Assembly (NCBI GenBank): GCA_015680685.1 | Contig: MNCI01013688.1 | Coordinates: 14,625-78,624 of the forward strand | Source: Gnetum montanum | Lineage: Eukaryota > Streptophyta > Gnetopsida > Gnetales > Gnetaceae | Length of the DNA stretch: 64,000 bases | Reading direction: 5' to 3' | The notes under the pieces: model-generated | Database searches by the model: none | What the model saw: the letters and a program-made list of their open reading frames with translations, nothing else | What the model was told of the DNA's origin: nothing | Position numbers and translations under genes: made by a program | In this document: positions 46,701-58,149 of the stretch, piece by piece | How positions within the stretch are numbered: position 1 is the first letter of the stretch | Layout of the letters: each line of letters starts with the position of its first letter

Positions 46701-48264
46701 TTGAACTCTGCAATTATGGCATTCCATTGGTCTTTATGGCTCTAAGTATGTTGTCCTTACAAATTACATTAACTTGGCTTCTAAAGAGGTAGTGTCTCCA
46801 TTCCTTCGAAGAGAAGACTAGTGCTAGAAAATACTTCTTCACTTCAACATATCAGGTCTCATGGGCAACTAACATGTGGCTAAGGTAGTATGTAGGCATT
46901 TATGCTTCATCATCAAGTTTCTAACAAAGTAAAGAGGCAATGGATGTATCAGAGATGATGGGATAAATGTAAAATGGTTTACCCTCTTGTAGAGGATAGA
47001 CTATCAATAGTTGTATCAACTCTTAAGGTTTTCAAAGGCCTCTTGGAATTAAGTCATCCACTCATAGTGAACTCCTTTCTTAAGCAAGTATTCCATGGAT
47101 TGTAACTTATCCATAAAGCTAGTGATAAACCTATGAATAAATTGCAATCTATCTTGTAATCCCAAAAGCTCTTTAAGGTTAGTAGGCACTACTAATTTGG
47201 ATATGGCCTTAACCTTATCAAGATCTACATGTATCTCTACTTTAGAGACTACAAAGAAAAGCATCTTATCATTCTTAACACCAAAGGCACACTTCTTAGG
47301 ATTAAGCCTAAGCTCATATTTGAGGCATCATTTAAGCACAAGATCTAGGTCATTAGCATGGTCATCAACTATATTAGACTTTACAGCTATTTCATCTACA
47401 TAATCATTAAGCAAACCTAACATGTAATCATTGAAGATATAGTTCATAGCTCTCTATTATCTCACTTCGATATTCTTAAGGCCAAAGGGCATTGTGGTAT
47501 AATAAAAAGTACCCCATCAGATCATAAAGGTCATGCTAAGTTGGTGCTCTAGGTTGATCCTAATTTGGTTATGTCCTAAGAATCCATTCATAAAGGACAA
47601 CAAGGCATGTCTAGCTGTAGTATCAATAAGTTAATCAATACTATACAAAGGGAATTCATCCTTAATAGTTACCTTATTTAGGTCTTGAAAATCAATGCAA
47701 AGATAGATACTCCTATTTTTCTTAGGGACTATCACTATGTTGGATACCCATTTTGCATAATTGACAACTCTAATGAAACCTACTTGGTAGAGCTTTAAGA
47801 TTTCATCACAAACTACCAAGGCCAAATCAAGTTTAATCTTATGCATGCTTTACTTAACCAATCTAATACTAGGGTCCAATATGATATTATGTTGGACTAT
47901 ATGTGGATCTAGGCCCAGCATATCTTCCTATAATCAGGAAAATACCTTAATGTTGTCCTGTAAAACTTTGGTGATGTTTTGAACACATTGAGGCTTTAGT
48001 GAGGAACTTAGTTTAAGGGTTTTCTCCTCACCAGTGTGTGTTGTCACAAGTGCCTCAACTAGAGAGTATTCATTTATGTCTCCTACTTCTAAGTCAAGGG
48101 TTTTGACTAGGTTTTTAAGTCATTCTAGAGATTTCCATTTTAAGGCTATGTGGTCTACAAGACTCTCAAGCTTAAGATCTAGGTAATCAAGGTTAATACA
48201 CTATTTGATAACATCGTGAGGTCCATGTAGATACAAAGGAAAATTGATTTTCTCCCAGGTGCTT
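46701..48264 (-). pseudogene. E4 reverse transcriptase and first RNase H
   Basis: From 48264 downward, VLQDNIKVFS and LGLDPHIVQHNIILDP lead into LYQVGFIRVVNYAKWVSNIV, CIDFQDLNKVTIKDEFPLYS and later LVVPTNLKELLGLQDRLQFI. The active-site blocks are broken by stops and shifts. RNase H traces (HYLFRSQVNVICK-like) lie near 46790. The 5' end is cut by E3. Removing E3 and one copy of its target duplication joins the pol leader to the sequence at 57506. Confidence 0.75.
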
Positions 48265-49962
48265 AAAACACCACAAAATTTTGGTTCTCGGCATCTCGAT
48301 TGCAAATTTGGCTAAGTGTCAAAATGGTGGCACTTTGCCCAAATTTTTCTAAGTGTTGGTGCTACGCTCCTTAGCGTAGCCAACATAGCATGCATGAAGG
48401 CCCATTTTGAAAAATTTTGTAAGTGTCAACAACAGTCGCAGAAATTTTTTTAAGTGTTGTGCTATGCTCCCATTTCCCTTACTATGCTCTAGAGCATAGC
48501 TAGCATGAGACACCATTTTTGCAAAAAATTTTCTAACTACTGAGTTACACATCCCATGCGTAACATGGGATGAGTGTAGCAAGCTATAGAATTTTCTCTA
48601 ACTGTTGGTCTATGCTCCCATTGTTCCTACTGCATTCTAGAGTGTAGCTAGCACAACGCACCTTTCAATGACCAATTTTGCCTAATTTTCAAGCAAGAAG
48701 CTGTCAAGCTAGCTCAGCATGGAAGAGGCATTTGGTAGATTTTCTAACTCTTGAGGCTATACCTCTTACTATGCTCCAAATTATAGCTAGCATAGCAAGA
48801 ATAAGGACTATAATTTTTACCAAATTCTTCTAAGTGCCCATGCTACACCATGCCCTAAGGAGCATCCTGTGTCCCACACGTAACATGGGACAAGTGTAGC
48901 AGCCAATGTCCCATGTCCCATAGCAACAAGGGACAAGTGTAGCAGCTAGTGTCCCATGTCTCACACATAACATGGAATGAGTGTAGCAGCCAATGCCCTA
49001 TGTCCCGCATGTAACATGAGACAAGCATAGCAGCCAGTGTTCCATGTCCTACATGTAACATGGAACAAGTGTAGCAGCTAGAGTTAGAAAATTTTTAAAC
49101 TTTTTCTAGTCACCTCCAAACCTTGAAAATTTTCTAAATTTTTCTTATGGTCCCATCTACCGCACTACCATGTGGCACCCTATCTACATTTTGGGCTAAC
49201 CCCAACCCTATAAATACGCCTGCACCCCAATGTTTCAAGGGGTTGGCTTCCATTTTTCTCCAGTGGGGTAGTTGGCACTTTTATTTGGCATTAGGCACTT
49301 CGGCATCTTGGCACTTAGCTCTGTGGGTGAACGAGACCTAGAGCACACCACACCAACAAAGAGGTAGCCCTGCACCGCATGGTACATCACGATCCCATTG
49401 TAGCCTTGCACTGCACAGTACACATTACAGCAAACACTGCACTGTACATCATGGTGACCAACTCGACAAGCATAGTTCATCACAACGAGAACTAGACTTC
49501 ATGACCTGACACCACCGAGATGATGACTACACTCCCATTATGCCTATTGTACATTTTGTACCTTTTAAGACCTTTTTAGAATTAGCTATGCTCCCCCTTT
49601 TGAGGTGGTGCACTTTTGTTCTCAAATTCTGTTACATTTCTCAAGCATTTCTATTTGGTATTTAGTGTAACACTTATATTTTCTCACTTTTTCATACATA
49701 TTTGCATGTTTACATCACTGTTCTTAGGCTAGGAAACCCAGCTACGCTCTAGCTTAGCCAAAACCGATGCCTATGCATAACGCAATATAAACCCTTCTCA
49801 CACATAATTGTTTTAACACCATGTAAGTCCATGTCTGATCAACAAGACTATTCAAGACACCTTGATTTCATTTCCTAGCATGGCCCTTGCATAGATTTAG
49901 GATTAGGCTATACACTGATAGATCTCTTGGTGTTCTAGCCACTGACATTTTGGGACATCATA
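48265..49962 (+). repeat. E3 5' LTR
   Basis: It begins TAAAACACCACAAAATTTTG (first G mutated) and ends ...GGGACATCATA. A TATA box (TATAAATA) lies at 49209-49216. It contains the palindrome CTATGCTCTAGAGCATAG near 48484 and a 44-bp minisatellite at 48860-49083. Confidence 0.88.
48860..49083 (+). repeat. 44-bp minisatellite in E3 5' LTR
   Basis: Five units are marked by GTGTAGCAGCC or variants at 48893, 48938, 48981, 49025 and 49070. Each unit contains an inverted repeat around the CATGTAACATG core, with TCCCATG and CATGGGA arms. The 3' LTR has five units as well (56415-56640). The E1 LTR has a single diverged unit (about 15690-15740). Confidence 0.8.
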
Positions 49963-49967
49963 GTTTT

Positions 49968-49986
49968 TGGCCCTAGAAGGAGGGCC
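49968..49986 (+). other. E3 primer-binding site
   Basis: TGGCCCTAGAAGGAGGGCC lies 5 nt after the LTR end. Confidence 0.75.
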
Positions 49987-50149
49987 TCACCATTTCCTTC
50001 TACATTTTTTTGATTAGCACTTAACCAAAACTCTAGATGCTATGAAGAGCATAACAAGTTCTCAGAGTGTAGTAAGCTCCACTGTAGTGAGCATGGCAAG
50101 CTCCAACGTAGCAAGCATAGCACCAAAGTTAGACATTTTCAGTAACTTT

Positions 50150-50380
50150 CATACTTAGCCAAATTTTCTACAATTTTACACTTAGTCAATTTTTTGAAGT
50201 TTTCATACTTAACCATTTTTCTACATTTTTACACTTAGCCATTTTTTCTACTACCGATAGATTTAGTCATTTTTTTTCTTGCAACTTTTAGAGTTAGCTA
50301 TTTTTTGTAGTAAGCANCCGATAGATTTAGTCATTTTTTTCTTGCAACTTTTAGAGTTAGCTATTTTTTGTAGTAAGCAA
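50150..50380 (+). repeat. E3 leader minisatellite
   Basis: About seven units of the type CTACATTTTTACACTTAGCC correspond, in opposite orientation, to the E1 leader repeat at 14415-14705. The last two units are affected by the duplication around the N at 50317. Confidence 0.6.
50254..50379. other. Probable assembly duplication around a single N
   Basis: The 63 bp at 50254-50316 recur as 62 bp at 50318-50379, identical except for one T in a homopolymer, with one N at 50317 between them. This looks like two contig ends that overlap but were not merged. Confidence 0.8.
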
Positions 50381-50399
50381 CTCTCATAACCTAATCTAT

Positions 50400-53165
50400 G
50401 AACATGAATCTAGATCAACCTTCCACATCAGTGTCTAACACATTTGACACCATGATCCACCCAAAGAATGCAGCACTAAGCCATGAACAATATAATTTTT
50501 TTGTGCCAATATCCAAGCAAGATTACTAATGGATCACCCCAACCTAGAGGCAAAATGAGATTACAAACAATTCCATCAAGGTCGATGGGAGTACAACCCC
50601 TCCTTGTTCAACATAATCTCACTCACGAAATCCTACCACTAGCTATTGTCCCAACTCATCCATGCAAACGAGCATGATGTAGGAACAACCTACGAGGAAG
50701 CCTCACAAGAAGAAGAAGATGAGTTTGAGACCTGCTCCAAATACAAGAGCCCCCTCTACACCATCTTCCAACAACCACTCCCTAGTATAGCCCCTCCTCG
50801 ATTTAGTTCATCCATCCTCCCCAAAATGGTGACCATGCCAATCAACCCTCCTTGCAAGCAATCGCTACATTTTCCCAATCCTATGCTCATGTAGGGGCCA
50901 CCTCCCAACCCCAAATGACTCAAGCATCCCATATCTTACTTATCTCATTAGCATCCATGGTGTCCATCCAACCCACTCATGTGTGGCCCAGCTTGATCAC
51001 CACACCCATCCCTCAGCTAACACATTAACTAAAACCATCCATTATGACATTAAACTGGCAATGCCCATCTACTACAATGTTAAATTGGCAAACTCAACAA
51101 CCAACAATCTAATCCTATGCCATACACCCAACACAAGCCTAGCCAATGCAACTAACTAGCATAACCCCAAGCTTGGATCATGCATTCCAGCTAATCTAAA
51201 GCTTAATGGAGGAGATCAATCAACTCAAAGCTACCTTCTTCAACACCATCAAGGTGGTGGACTTCTACCAGGACGATCCCATAAGTCCTACAGTACCACC
51301 TCTAACTCTCCCAATTGGGGTCCAACTACCTCAACTCACCAAGTACAATGGTAATGCACACTTGCTCACATTCCAACTTGAGTGCCTACTCCTTCAAGCC
51401 TAGCCACACACCATCATGCATGTGTTTCCCATATCACTCACTGGCAAGGCCTTAGATTGGTATCACGTGCTATCCAAGTCCTCAATCTCTTCTTTGGAGG
51501 ATCTCATAAGCTAGTTTGTAACATGCTTTAGGTACAACCTAAAGCCTAAAGAAACCCTTGACCAACTCATGCAGGTTAAGCAGGGGCCCCTAAAGCCCAT
51601 GCCAAAATTCCTCGAGTGTTGAATTCCACATTGAATAAAATGTGTGAACCCTTAGCAGAGACACACCTACTGGTCATCTTCAAGGATGCAGGGAATGACT
51701 TTATCAAGTCCAAACTATATTACCTAGCCTCGAAGTCTCTCAACCAAGCCTTTGCCCAAACAAAGGGAATAGAGGAAGCAGCACAAGCTAGCAATAACCC
51801 AACCTACATGGCCTATAGAAACCAACATGCATGCAAGAAAAACACAATAGTGGAAACAATGGCTACAAGCACAAAAGTAACCAATCGGGGCCCAATGATT
51901 AAGCAGCCCAAGCCCCAGCTCCAAAAGCTGTCAACTCACCTACATTGGTAGGGGCTACCCCAAGGTCCAACTTTGAGCACAAGGATCACTCAAAGCATAC
52001 ACCACTACCAATGGAACCCTCTAAACTACTAGAGAAACTCTTGAAAGCTAGGAAAATCCAATACAAACACATATCAGAGATTGCTCACCAAAAACATGAC
52101 ATGTACTACGAACTACTAAGGAACCCCACCTCAGCAGTACCAAATGAGCCCTCGATCCCATAACATTTCCAATTCGACCAATGCTGTCATTACCACCAAC
52201 TGTTTGCTCATAGTACAAACAACTATCGTGCTTTGCAGGATGACCTACAAAGAATGATAAAACAAGGCCAATTGGTGCTCAATGCAGCAAGCCAATCCAA
52301 CACAGATGGTGCCTCCTACATCATAAACTCCATCAGTGTAGGTGGCAAGTCTAAAGTTGTGCAACAACCTTTTGTGAGCCATGTGCCTCCTAACAAGGCA
52401 AGGATCCCTTCAGCCTCCACAAGTAAGAGGCCTCCCTTTGTTATCAAAGTGCCACCTTGGGCACCCACAACACCCTTGGTGGTTAAGGTTCCATAGCAAC
52501 TATCCACTAAGACGTTAAATGGGCATGGTGCAGCAACAACAACCACTAAGAAACCTTTTTTCATTAAGGTTCCACAACAAGTTGGCCCTGTAACAACTCC
52601 TAAACCACCATTTTTCATAAGGGTGCCACAACATGATGGCCCCTCACCTACCTAAAGCATAATAGTGGGCAATGTCTCAGTCTCTCCTCCTTCAAGGGCC
52701 AACCTCACTAGCAACCCAAGTAAGCTTACCAAATGTCAACGCAAGAGGATGAATGAGTGCCTCACAACCCCCATGGCCAAAGAAAAGGCTATAACCAGTA
52801 ATAAATAACTAAACACTAGGGCCCCTATCCCCAAGCAAGCCAAGCAACCCAAACCCAAGTTCCCTCCATGAGAGATTCATCTCCCAAGCTACATGGAGGA
52901 AGTCAAGGCCAACATAATGGCTAATGAAAAGGACTTTGTAGCTATACTAACCCAAGTCAAACAAATGCTCAAGCAAAAGAACACAACATTAAGCTTGTAC
53001 AAATTGGTCATGACTTCATCTACTCATTGCCAAGTGTTGGCCCAAATTTTGGCCTCCATTCATATTACAAAGGACATCCTTGCAAATGAGAACATCATTC
53101 ATGTAGCGATGTTGCCCTCCTATGCCATAAGAATAAAGTTCAATGTCCCTAGCATTTCATGATGA
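50400..53165 (+). pseudogene. E3 gag
   Basis: Gag begins near 50400 (KNAALSHEQYNFFVPISKQD). The capsid core at 51206-51950 reads VVDFYQDDPISP, LDWYHVLSKSSISSLEDLIS and FIKSKLYYLASKSLNQAFAQ, collinear with E2 and E1. A zinc-knuckle-like segment near 52180-52250 (CCHYHQLFAHSTNNYRALQD) has lost its last Cys. PFVIKVPPW-type repeats lie at 52360-52630. The C-terminal part AILTQVKQMLKQKNTTLSLY (52900-53010) matches E2 near 23360. Frames are broken by several stops. Confidence 0.75.
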
Positions 53166-53800
53166 TGCAGTCAAGGTTAACACTAAATGAGGGGAGGTCA
53201 CTATAGCTCCATTGTCAATTAGCATACGTGTTGAATAGTGCACCATCCGTAGAGTGCATGTCAATCATGGTGCAACAACAACATAGTCCTATACTCCATC
53301 ATTAACAAGCTAGGCCTAGCAGAAGAAATCAGGCCAACCAAAACTACATGTCTAAAATCCTTTAACAGATCATGCATCATTGTTAGGGGTACAATCAACT
53401 TAGCCTTCATGGTAGGAGAGTAATTCCCCACTAGCATAGATTTCACTATCATAGAGGAGATGCCAGGCTTCAACCTAATCCTGGGCAGGCCTTGGCTAGC
53501 CCAACTATGAGTCATCTCCTTCCCCATCCATAAAGAAATGCACCTTCCATATGAAGGTGGTCAAGTTATCATCCACGATGATAACATCCCCCTTCTAGCT
53601 ATCCACAACATAGACATGGAATAAGTGTCAAAGGTGGAGTTTCTTGGTGGTACACCTATGGCAACCAATACAACGCCTAAGGCTACCACACCCAAATGAC
53701 TGGTTGAAGCCAACACCCTACTAGAGGATCTAAGGCCCTACGTGTTCCCTAATCCAAACCAGATTAGGAAGCAACTATGTGACCAAGACATTCCCTTGGC
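53166..53800 (+). pseudogene. E3 aspartic protease
   Basis: RRVHVNHGATT occupies the active-site position, with Asn-His replacing the Asp-Gly/Asp region. GFNLILGRPWLAQL is well kept (about 53468-53510). MHLPYEGGQVIIHDDN follows, as in E1. Several stops make it non-functional. Confidence 0.7.
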
Positions 53801-55803
53801 CAAAAATGCACTAAGCACCTGCTTACCCCTTGCCTTCATGGGCCATGCATTTTTGGTTTTTCCTTATGTTGCATTTGTTCATGCATTTACATTTCACCTA
53901 CTTACCTAGTTTACACATTGCTTTTCTTTGATTGTGCATTTCTACTTTGTTTACGCATCCATGCACTTATCTTACACATTGTATTTGAAAAACATCAAAA
54001 ACACATAAAAATAAAAAAGATAAAATAAAACTACAAAAACACATGGTTGGAAAAGGCCTAAAACTAGTGATGGCCTAAAATGGCCCAAAACTAGCAACAC
54101 TTGATGGCCTGAAAAGATCTTAAACTAGCCCATGGTCCAGAATGGCCTAAAACTATCACTTTTTTCATTGCTTTCCTTTCATTTGTACATTTCAACTTTG
54201 TTTACGACAAGTGCTACTTAATGTTTTTTTTCTAGTTAATTTTTGTAGGATCTTATAGGCACACAACATGACTACACATGCACAATCGCACCTCACACAA
54301 GCAAGGTAAGAACTCATCTGCCATGACACAAAAAACTAGCATAGATAGTCCACTATGACTATAAACTAGCACATATCGTTCTTGAGTCATGACATTAAAC
54401 TAGCACAGACAATCCACTATGACTATAAACTAGCATAGATCATTCTTGGGTCATGATGTTAAATTGGCATAACATCCATCATCTACTACAACGTTAAACT
54501 AGCATCTCGTAGTCTACTAGGACTATAAACTAGCACATCACAGTCTGCCAAGACCTTAAACTGGGTTTACGATCTACCAAGACTTTAAACTAGCATGTTG
54601 TTGATTTTTTGGAGCACCTGCCATTGGTGAAACCCTTAGGGCACTCACAGTATCATCGCCTCCCACCATTCTACTAATCTTTTGGAGCACCTCCCATTAG
54701 TGCGGCCTTTGGAGGACTCACGGCATCATCGTCCTAGCACATTCACTAGCTTCCTGAGCACTTACAATTGGCATAGCATTTGACACTTTTGTATCATCTT
54801 TGCACCCAGCACTTGTAGCATCTTCACATCTAGCATTTGCACTTGCATTTCATATTGTGTGGTTTTCTTTTCTTCTTAGAGTTGTGTTTGCAAGATGAAG
54901 CTTTAGAGGTGCCATCCAAAGACACATCTCATCGCAGCAACAAGTCATGACATCACTCCGATGTGCATGATTAGAATAGTTAAGCCACACAAGAGTACAC
55001 ATCCTCCTCATCCCATTAGAACCTACGCATATCCACTCCTTCATCCTAATAGCCTCTCATCCCACACATACTCATGATTGCACATCCCTCTAATGCATAT
55101 GCACTATAAATGCACATGGCATTCTCTTCATGTTAATTGTAGAACCCATGGTGGATGTAATGCAACTCATTCCATGAGGAGCCTCAATTGGTTGGTTAAA
55201 GCCCAAGTGGATGTAACACAACTCATCCCTAGGAGGAAACACCCGTCCTACTGATGCGATGTGGTCACATCAAAACAAAGCCCATCTACTCAATGGCCAA
55301 CATGCAACCAGCATTCACCAGTAAGTTGAACCCAATGGAGGTTCATTTCATAGTAAAGCAAAAACTCAAAAAAACAAAAGAGGGAAAAGTATAAAAAACA
55401 AAAGAAAAAAGAAAAATGGAGAAAAAAACACATCCCCAAGTAAACTGAGAATGCTATAGTTTCACAATCGACCCAACCTTGGCTTGACTTTGACTCTCTC
55501 ATAAGCACTCCAATGAGAGGTCAATGTTTTAGGGGTAAGCCACTTCATGCCATGGTCACCGTCAACTATACTAACTTTACATCTTACATCAGGATACATT
55601 ATTTGCATTTTATTTCTTCCACTTGCATTTCATCTCCCTAGTACATTGCCTACACACTTTGCCCCATCATTCCTTATCCACAACACTCTTAAACATAGTA
55701 AAATGACACCCGATCAAGTACCGATGAGCAATGTTGATGCCACATTTATTGTGGTGATTTGCAATTCTTTGTCAACATCTCTCAGGCCACTCCTCCAGAT
55801 GTC
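53801..55803 (+). other. E3 3' non-coding region with a long hairpin/TTAAACTAG cluster
   Basis: There is no gene. From 54030 to 54600 there are more than ten motif copies, for example GTC-CACTAT-GAC then TATAAACTAGC (54347 and 54413), GTC-TACTAG-GAC (54512) and GTC-TGCCAA-GAC then CTTAAACTGG (54551). A purine-rich stretch lies at 55340-55440. In E2 the antisense gene and pol occupy the interval between the equivalent clusters. Confidence 0.65.
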
Positions 55804-55819
55804 AACAAAGAGGGGCCAT
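55804..55819 (+). other. E3 polypurine tract
   Basis: AACAAAGAGGGGCCAT adjoins the 3' LTR. Confidence 0.8.
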
Positions 55820-57500
55820 TGAAACACCACAAAATTTTGTTTCTCGGCATCTTGACTACAAATTTGGCTAAGTGCCAAAATGATGGCACTTTGGCCAAAT
55901 TTTTCTAAGTGTTGGTGCTACACTCCCTAGCATAGCCAGCGTAGCATGCATGAAGGCCTATTTTGCAAAATCTTCTAAGTGTCAATAGTAGTTGCAAATA
56001 TTTTTCTAAGTGCTGTGCTACACTCTCATTTCCCTTGCTACGCTCTAGAGTGTAGCTAGCACAGGACACCAATTTTGCAAAAAAATTTCTAACTACTGAG
56101 TTACACATCCTGCGCATAACATGGGACAAGTGTAGCAAGCTACAAAATTTTCTAAGTGTTGTGCTATACTCCCATTGCCCCTACTATGCTCTAGAGCATA
56201 GCCAGCATAGAACACCTTTCAATGACCAATTTTGCCTAAGTGTCAAGCAAGAAGCTGTTAAGCTAGCTCAACATGGAAGAGGCATTTGGCAAATTTTCTA
56301 ACTCTTGAGGCTACCCCTCTTGCTATGCTCCAGAGTGTAGCTAGTGTAGCAAGAATAAGGACTAAAATTTTTACCAAATTCTTCTAAGTTTCCATGCTAC
56401 ACCTTGTCCCTAGGGAGTGTCCCATGTCCTGCACATAACATGGGATGAGTGTAGCAGCCAAAGTCTCATGTCCTGTAGCAACATAAGATGAGTGTATTAG
56501 CCAATGTCCCATGTCCCACATGTAACATGGGATGAGCATAATAGCCAGTGTCCTATGTCCCGCATGTAACATGGGATGAGCATAGTAGCCAGTGTCCCAT
56601 GTCCTGCACATAACATGGGATGAGTGTAGTAGCTAGAGGTAAAAAATTTTCAAACTTTATTTTTGGTCACCTCCAGACCTAGAAAATTTTCTAAATTTTT
56701 CTTATGGTCCTACCTACTGCACTACCATGTGGCATCCTATCTGCATTTTGGACTAACCCTAGCCCTATAAATACCCCGGTGCCCCAACATTTCAATGGGT
56801 TGGCTTCCATTTCTCACCAATGGGGTAGTTGGCACTTTCATTTGGCACTTTGGCATCTTGGCACTTAGCTTTGTGGGTGAATAAGACCTAGAGCACACCA
56901 CACCAGTAGAGAGGTAGCCCTACACCACATGGTACATCGTGACCCCATTGCAACCCTACATCAAATAATATACATTGCAACGAACATCACACGGTACACC
57001 ATGGCAACCAACCTGGCAAGCACAGTTCATCATAGCAAGCACCAAACTTCACAACCCAACACTACCAAGACTATGACTGCACTCCCACTACACATGTTGT
57101 ACACTATGTATCTTTTGAGACCCTTTTGGAATTAGCTATGCTCTCCCTTTTAGGGTAGTGCACTTATGTTCTCAAAATTTGTTGCATTTCTCTTTGTTCT
57201 TTAGCATAACACTTGTATTTTCTCACTTTTTCATACCTATTTGCACATTTACATCACTATTCTTAGGCCAGGATACCCCACTACACTCTAGCTTAGCCAG
57301 ACCCAATGCCTGCACCTACCTCAATATAAACCCTTCTCACACACAGCCATTTTAACACCATGTAAGTCCCTATCTAATTGGCAAAATCATTTAGGGCACC
57401 TTGTTTCCATTTCCCAACACAGCCCTCACACATATTCAGGATTAGATTGTACGCCAGTAGATCTCTTGGTGTTCCAGCCATCAAAGTTTTGGATGTTACA
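55820..57500 (+). repeat. E3 3' LTR
   Basis: It starts TGAAACACCACAAAATTTTG and ends ...TTTTGGATGTTACA (1681 bp). It matches the 5' LTR throughout, including five minisatellite units (56415-56640) and a TATA box at 56766-56773. Confidence 0.88.
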
Positions 57501-57505
57501 GTACT

Positions 57506-58149
57506 CATACTTTGATCTTGAATGTCAACCAAAAGCATATTAAGTAGCACCTGGGTAAACATAAATAAATAATGTTAAAATTCCATAAAACACATGAAAA
57601 TCTAATGCAATCAAGGCCATCCAAGGTCATTAGTGAGATAAGGCCAATTTGAAAAAGTGCAATAGAGGCAAACAAAGATCACATAAAGGTTGAACAAGGG
57701 AAAGTATAAGGCTAAAAATGGTCAATAAATGTCATAGTTTTGCCCATTTAAGGCCTTAGCATGGCATGATGCTAGTTTATATTCTTGGTGGAGCATGATC
57801 CTAGTTTAAGGCCTTAATGGACCATGATGCTAGTTGATAGTCTTGGTGGACTATGATGCCAGTTGAAGGCCTTAGCAAGCCATGATGATATGGTGTCAAG
57901 CAATGGTTAAGGAAGGTCAAACCCCACTATTTGATACCATTTAAAGTCCAAAGAAAGGTAAATATAGCTATAATAAGATAAACATATAAAGTTGTATAAA
58001 GGCCATAGAAGGTTAACAAGGTCAACAAGGCAACATAAGTCTAAAAATAAGGCAAAACATTATGTAATAAGGTAAAAATCAAGAAAAATAGGTTATATAT
58101 GATAAAATTTGATTAATATAGGGAAAAATTGTTAGGTTTTTGCCAGTTT
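57506..58149 (-). other. E4 spacer upstream of pol with hairpin-motif cluster
   Basis: No gene is seen. Plus-strand copies CTAGTTTATATTC, CTAGTTTAAGGCC and CCAGTTGAAGGCC (57725-57895), spaced about 35 bp, are the reverse-complement motif. In E4 orientation the cluster lies upstream of RT, exactly as cluster II does in E2. Confidence 0.6.

Larger units (their letters stand above)
48265..57500 (+). mobile_element. E3: pol-less Tat-like Ty3/gypsy element nested in E4 pol
   Basis: The 9.24-kb element is flanked by GTGCT (48260-48264) and GTACT (57501-57505), a target duplication with one transition. It holds two 1.7-kb LTRs, primer site, leader repeat, gag, protease, hairpin cluster, 3' non-coding region and purine tract. 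The antisense gene and all of pol are missing, exactly as in E1. Confidence 0.88.

Noticed and set aside
48349-49061. Minus-strand frames rich in His, Cys and Met in the E3 LTR, also at 55905-56611
   Set aside because: They arise from the LTR minisatellite and palindromes. The same frames appear in both LTRs without any gene-like feature.
48860-49083. CRISPR-like appearance of short repeats with regular spacing
   Set aside because: Units are contiguous 44-bp tandem repeats without unique spacers, inside an LTR of a plant retrotransposon.
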